Positions 1 to 6,500 of a stretch of DNA of 9,076 bases are shown here, one piece after another (position 1 is the first letter of the stretch; every line of letters starts with the position of its first letter). The translations under genes were made by a program, and so were the position numbers. The notes under the pieces are model-generated. The model saw only the letters and a program-made list of their open reading frames with translations. It did not search any database and was not told where the DNA came from. The DNA is from Planctomycetota bacterium (GTDB taxonomy: Bacteria > Planctomycetota > Phycisphaerae > Phycisphaerales > SM1A02), in contig JADFGE010000002.1 in assembly GCA_022567855.1 (NCBI GenBank), forward strand, positions 1 to 9,076, in the 5' to 3' direction.

Positions 1-3000
1 ATCGTCGTCGTTCGCAGCAACCAGAATCGTGTTGCTGTTGCGGTCGCCGATGATCGAGACGCGCCGCGACTGCGCCCGACGACCTCGCCCGGATGAGGCG
101 ATCTTAGCGCGATCATCGTACAATCGCTGCAACGCAGTCGCGACCGCTGACGCATCGGCGCGCTCCAGCACGATCGTGCGCACCTTATACTGCGTGGTGG
201 GTGGGCGGTCGATCTCCTTGAGCAACTCGTCGATCTCGGCCATGACATCATCTGCGGCGCGAACCAGCAGGAGGCCGGTCGCGTTGTCATGGACAATCAT
301 GGTTTCGGCGCGCCGATTCTGGTCCGAACCGATCACAACTTTCTCTAGGATTTCAGCCGCCTGTTGAGGTTGCGCCGCCTTGAGTTCGATGAGCCGCAAG
401 GGATGGCGATCGCCCCCTTGTTTACGATCAAGCTGCTCAAGCAGCGCGTCGATTTCGGCCAACTGTTCCGGCGCAGCGGTGACAAGCAGCGTGTTGGTGC
501 GCTGATCGACGGAGAACTCCGGCTGAATCGCGGTCGGACCAAGCTGGCCTCGCATGCTCTGGAATCTCGTGCGGAAGATGCGGCGAAATACCTGCTCGAT
601 ATCCTGTCCGCGGGCATGTTGAAGCGGATACAGCTTCAGCGTGGTCTGCACGTTGATCGGCGTCTGATCGAGAAGCTCAATGAACTGATCGACGAAGGTG
701 ATCGCCTCGGACGGACCGATGACGATCAGTGAGTTTGTGTGCGCGTCGGTGGAAACACGAACGCGATTCGGATCGAACACCGCTTCGATCGTTTGGCCAT
801 CGACCAGTAGCGTCAGCGCAAGATCGCGCATGCGCTGGGCCTGTCGACCGCGGCGGCGACTCGGGGCATCGGGGGCGATCATTTGACGCACGCTCTCGGC
901 CGCGCGCTCCGCAGTGATTGTCCGCAGCGGGTAGATCTTGACGACGATCTCGTCGACCGCAACAGATTGCGAGAGGGCTGCAATGAGATCCCCGACCACT
1001 TCGAAGTCGATGTCACTACACGCGACAATGAGGGCATTGTTCGTCGCGTCCGCGATGACTGAGACACGTCGGCGCAGATCGCCGCGCCGTCCGCCGACAG
1101 GGGTCATCCGTTGCAGCGTCTGATTGATGAGGTTCGCCACGGCTGGTGCGTCCACGACCTGCGGCAGACCGACGTAGCGAATCTCGCTGGGGGCGGCGGG
1201 CAACTGCGACTCCAGTTGCCGCACAAGCTGCGTGATGCGATCAATAGCCCGCGGCGAACCGATGATGATCAGACTGTTGGTTTCCGGATCAACGGCGATC
1301 GTTACATCGCTCAGCTCGGCGATCGCGTCCGGCACGACGTTGGCAAGTTCTTTGGCGGCGGCATCATCTTGGACAGCGAAAACCTGCGCTGCGATGGCCG
1401 GCCAAACGGGCATCGGCAGCGCTGAACTAGGGCCCGGCGGGTCTGGTTCCCCCCCCTTCGATCTGCGACGTTCCAGAAGCTGCTGCAGGGTAATGACCTG
1501 CACTTTGCTCCCGCCCCGGCGACCGAGCATGCGCTGAAGCGTTCGCGCTACTTCAGCCGCGCTCGCCTTGCTCGGGTCGATCGTGATCATCTGCATTTGG
1601 CGCGAGGTCGCAATCGTCGCCTGATCGATCTGCATTGCAATTTGCTCGATCGTTGCGAACTGCTCGTCCGTGGCCCGTACCAGCAAACTGTTGCTCGCGG
1701 TATCAACGCGGATCGTCGGCGGCGGATCGATCTGGTCCTGCTCGTCGAAGATCGCCCGCAGATTCATGGCCAATTCGGTCGCGTCGGCATTGTCAACCGT
1801 AAGCACGCGCACTGATCTTGTGACCGCGCCGTCAAGCGCTGTTGGATCGACGTCAAGCTGCGCGACCATCTGCTCGGCGACATCAAGCAACGCCGGCGGA
1901 CCTGAGATCACCACCGCATTGAGTCTGACATCGGCCGCGACGCGCACCTGCGGCTCACCACCATCCCGCATCTCGGCTTGAATAATCTGAGCGCGAAGCC
2001 ACGTCGGCAGCAGGTTGACGTTCACTTCACTCTTAGGAGCAAGAAGTTGTTCAACGACCGGGGCGACAGACTCGGCCCGCGCATACTGCAAGAAGACGGT
2101 CCGTACCTGCACCTGATCGAGCGCCGTCCCTGAATCCAGCGACCGGATGATCGATTCGATTTCGATCAATTGCTCCGGCGTAGCGGTGACGAGCACCGAA
2201 TTGCTGGATGCCTCGGCAGTGATCGTGGCGGCAAGGGAGCCGGGCACGTTGCGCGCCTTGGCCTCCATGGCGCTACGCAGCGCAGCGGCGACGTCCGTCG
2301 CTTGCGCTTGCGTGAGATTGAAGATTCGAACATCAACCGCTGATTCGCCCGGCCTCGGTTGATCGAGTTGAGCTATGAGTTGCCGAGCGATCGGCATGAG
2401 TTGACTGGGTGCGCTAATGAGTAAGCGATTCATCAAACGATCGGCTGAAACGGTCGGCTGACCCACGGGAATCCGCGCTCGGGCGATGGCCTTCAGATCG
2501 CTTGGCCAGCGCGACTGATCACGCAGCATCGGGTTCACCACTTGGGCGACAACTGCGGCGTCGCTGTGCTGAAGCGTGATGACTTGTAAATCCATTTGCG
2601 GAGGTCTGAGCGCATGACCATCCCATTCCTCAAGCAGTGCAAGAGCCTCCTGGACTTCCTCCTCGGTTCCTGCCACGACAACTGCACCGCTTTGTGGATC
2701 GGTAATCAGTTGCAGCGTCGTTCGCCGACCGCTGGGCTTGCCCGACTCAACGACGCGCTGTACGGTTTGCGATAACGCGATGGGGTCGGCGTTTGTGGGC
2801 GTGAAGGTTCTGATCGTGCGCTGCGACATCTCATCGGGTTGATCGAGCTGGGCGATGAGGGTTTCGGCGAGCGCAACCGTCTGCTGCGGGCCGGATACGA
2901 TCAAACTGTTGGTTCGTTGATCGACTTCCACCCGAACCTTCGGCGTGAGATCGATTTGGCCTCGACTTCTCCGAATGCGCTCCATGATGATGCGCGGATC

Positions 3001-3564
3001 GGTCTCTTGCTGATCGGTCAACAGGCGATCGACAACCGGTGCGATCGTCGCGGCGTCAGCGTAGGTGAGCTTGAACGTGCGCGCGTCGATGGCATCCATA
3101 GCCGGGCGGGCATCAAGCGGCTCGATCAGCTTCTCGATTTCCTGAAGATCGGCCTCCAAACCGACGAGAATCAACGCATTCGCGCCGGGCGAAGTCAGGA
3201 TCTTGGCGTCGATCGGTTCGCCCGTCACCTTGCTGATGAGGCTTCGGATCGCCTGGGAGAGCGCCTGACTGACTTCGCGCGCATCGGCGAACGTGAGCGG
3301 CTTGATGCGCACGATCGGATCACCGATGGAAGCGGTTCCGCTGTCGAGCTGACGAATCGTCTCCTCCGCCACGGGCATGATCGCCTCAGGGGCTGAGATG
3401 ATCAGCGTGTTGGTCTTTCGATCTGCACTGACGTTGAGCAATGATGCGATGTCGTTGCCGGCTTCGGGCACGTCTTCGCGCATTCGTGCGACGAGGATCT
3501 CCCGCAGCATTGGCGCAAGCGTTTCCGCCCGAGCGCTCTGGAGCTTGAAGAAGCGAAGTGACGT
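1..3564 (-). repeat. Diverged N1-like repeats R17-R30, running off the window
   Basis: About 14 repeats follow from residue 1696 to the edge. Their cores are TNTLIISA, ANALILVG, TNSLIVSG, SGAVVVAG, MNRLLISA, SNSVLVTA, LNAVVISG, SNSLLVRA, TNSLIIIG, NNALIVAC, TNSLIVIG, TNTLLVTA, TGLLLVRA and SNTILVAA. They have diverged from each other about as far as from the first repeats and I see no close tandem pair. Several have longer central loops, many Arg/Gly-rich. R25 (about 2349-2481) is nearly double length. R30 is cut by the window edge after its core. Confidence 0.8.
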
Positions 3565-6500
3565 TGCCGGACCGGCCCGGTGCACGTCAAGATCACGAAG
3601 CAACTTCTCGACCGTCTCGAAGATGTCGGTTGGGCCGGACACGACCAGTGTCTTGGAGACCGGCTCGGTGGTAATGTTGATCGGCACACGACGATCGCGC
3701 GCCGCCGAACCCAATTGGGTCGTCGTAGCCAGATCGCGCAGCGTCTTGGCCAAACCATTGAGGTCGGCATAGATAACCTGGTAGGTCCTGATCTCCGTGT
3801 CCTCGACGATCTTTTGGCGATCCAGTTGCTCGACGAGCTTCTCGAACCCGGCCATGCGCTGACTTGACGCATCAACGATAAGCGAGTTGGTCTGCACATC
3901 CGCGCGCACCACGACTTCGCGCGGTAACTGAAGATCGGGGCGAGGTCGCCCGCGTGAATCGCGCGGCATCGGCGGCTGCGGGTACATCTCGTCGATCGTC
4001 TTGGCCAGCTCTTGAGCACGAGCGATCTTGAGTGGGAAGATGCGAATTTCTCGCCCTTCGGTATCCATGCGGTCCGCGCGGTTCAGTTCCTCGACAATGG
4101 CCTGAATCTGCGGCAACATATCCGGGTGCGCGGCGATGATGAGCGTGTTCGTCTGCGGATCAGCCGCGATGTTGACGGGCTTGGCTTGCTTTTCCTCGAC
4201 CGGCCGTTGGTTGTATTGACGCATCAACGCTGTTGCCAGATTCACAGCGTCAGCATTGCGAAGCTGGAGAATGCGCAGCGGCGGCATGTCCTGCGTTTGC
4301 GGTTGATCGAGACTCCGAATAAGTGCGCGAATGATCTCGTGTTGTTCACGGCGGGCGGCGATCAAAACGGAATTGGTGCGCTCGATGGCATACAGCACCG
4401 GAGGCGGACCACGCCGACCGCCTATCGTCGAAAGCTCACTCTCCGCTAAACCGGTGACAAACTCGACGACCTCGGTGGCATCCACATACTCCAGCGCAAT
4501 CAGACGGACCTCCGGCGGCGGGCCGATGCTTTGTTGGAGTTGGTTAAGGATCGCGGTGAAGCGGAAGATCGCCTCATCCTCCGCCACGACGAGTAACGAG
4601 GCGTTATCGTGATCCACCTCGACGCTGACTCCGGTCGCATCGGGGATGTCGGCTGTTTGCTCTTTGTAGAGCCGCAGCGCGCGATCGGCCAGTTCCTGTG
4701 GATCGGCTCCTGTGACTTCAATCACGCGCAGTGATCGCTGCACGGGAACGGCCTGGAGATCCTTCAACATTTGCTCGGTCTTGGCGAAGGTGACTTCATC
4801 GCCGGCGACGATCAGCGTCTTGCTGATGGGTTCGGCCTGGATGATAATCTGCACGGCCTTGGAGCCATCGGTCGGCTGCGCGCTCATCACACCTTGGCGA
4901 GCCAGATCGGAGAGGGTGCGCGCGATCTGGGTCGGATCGCCGCGTTCGATGTGATAGGTGCGAAGCTCCGCGGTCGGGGGCAGCTCGACACGATCCAACT
5001 GCTCCACGAGCGCTTCAAACTGAGCGCGTCGCTCCGCCGGTGCTTCGATGATCAACGTGTTGGTCGCGGGCTCGGCGCTGACATGCACTTCTTTGGGTTC
5101 TTGCAGATGCGGCAAGGGACGACCACGCCGATCCAACGGCATCGGCGGCTGCGGATACAGCTTGTCCATCGCCTTGGCCAGATCCACCGCGCGCGCGAGT
5201 TTCAGCGGGAAGATCATCGTTTCGCGCTCGGCTTGCGCGTCTCCGGAGCGGTTCACGCCATCGACGAACTCTCTGATCTCGTCGAAGATCTCGGTGTGTG
5301 TCGTGACGATAAGTGTGTTCGTCGCGGCATCGGCGTCGATGGTCACGGGCTTTTCGCGTCGTTGCTCAGCCGGTCGCGCGTCGTAACGCTTGCGCAACAT
5401 CCCGGCCAATTGCGCCGCATCGGCAGCCCGCACTTGAATGAGTCGAAGCGGCGGCAGTACCGTCAGCTCGAACGTGTCGAGCTGCTTGACATACCGTTCA
5501 ACCATTTGAAGCTGCGCGGCTTCAGCGACAACATACAGGCTATTGGTCCGCTCGATCAGCTCGATGGTCGGCGCGGGTATGGTTCGCGACGGATCAACCG
5601 GTGCGGTCGAAGCGATGAGTTCTTCAAGCGGGCCGATCACCTCCGACGCCTTGGCGTTGCGCAGCTCAATGAGCCGACCGGTCCGGGCTGGGGGAAGGAG
5701 TCGTCGAGCCTCGCCAAGCGATTGTTCGTATGTGCGCACTGACGCGCTATTGCCTGACACAAGTAGATTTCCAGTCAACGAATCAAACTCGACCGTCGGC
5801 GCGGGCATCTCATCCGGGTCAAGTCCTTCGATTCGCCGTTGATAGATGTAATCTGCCTTGAGCATCAACTGCTGCGGATCAGAACCGCTCAGGGCAATGA
5901 CGCGGAATTGATAGTCTTCAGGACTTCGTTCATCGAGGGTGGAGATCAGCGAGTCGATCGTGGCGAACTGCTCGGGCAGAGCTGTAATAATCAACAGATC
6001 GAGTTGATCGATCGGCTCCAGCGTCGGTGCGATGAATTCCGTGCCGTCGCGCGGCTGGAGCATCTGCTTCGCAAGTGACGAAAGCGGAGAGACAATGCGG
6101 CTGGGGGTGGCGTTCAGAATGTCGTACTGCCGTGTCTCACGATCGACGACGGCGTTGGATTCGATCATTCGCATGACATTGGAGAAGCGATCCATCGCGG
6201 CAGACGATCCGATGAGTGTCAGCTCGCGCGTCTGTGAGTCGAACCGCGTGGTGAGTTCCCATTGCGGCTCGTCCACGTCAACTTGCTCTTCGTACAGCGC
6301 ACGTGTGCGGACGAGCAGTTCCTCCGGCATTCGTGCGGTCAATCTCAGAAGACGAACTTGGCGATCAAATCGGTCGGGCGTATCGAGCTGTTGCAGAAGT
6401 TGATCCACCATTTGGTGTTGCGACGGTTCTGCGATGACGTAGAGACTGTTGGTATGCTCGATGACTTCAATCGTCGGGGCGGGCACAGTGCGAGATGGAT

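Noticed and set aside
3402..4019. 205-codon minus-strand open frame in another frame
   Set aside because: It overlaps the giant frame fully, is very rich in Arg and Ser as expected of a shifted reading of GC-rich DNA, and shows no domain.
4771..5742. 323-codon open frame on the plus strand
   Set aside because: Same in-register antisense effect; its protein is a mirror of the N1-like repeats and resembles no family I know.
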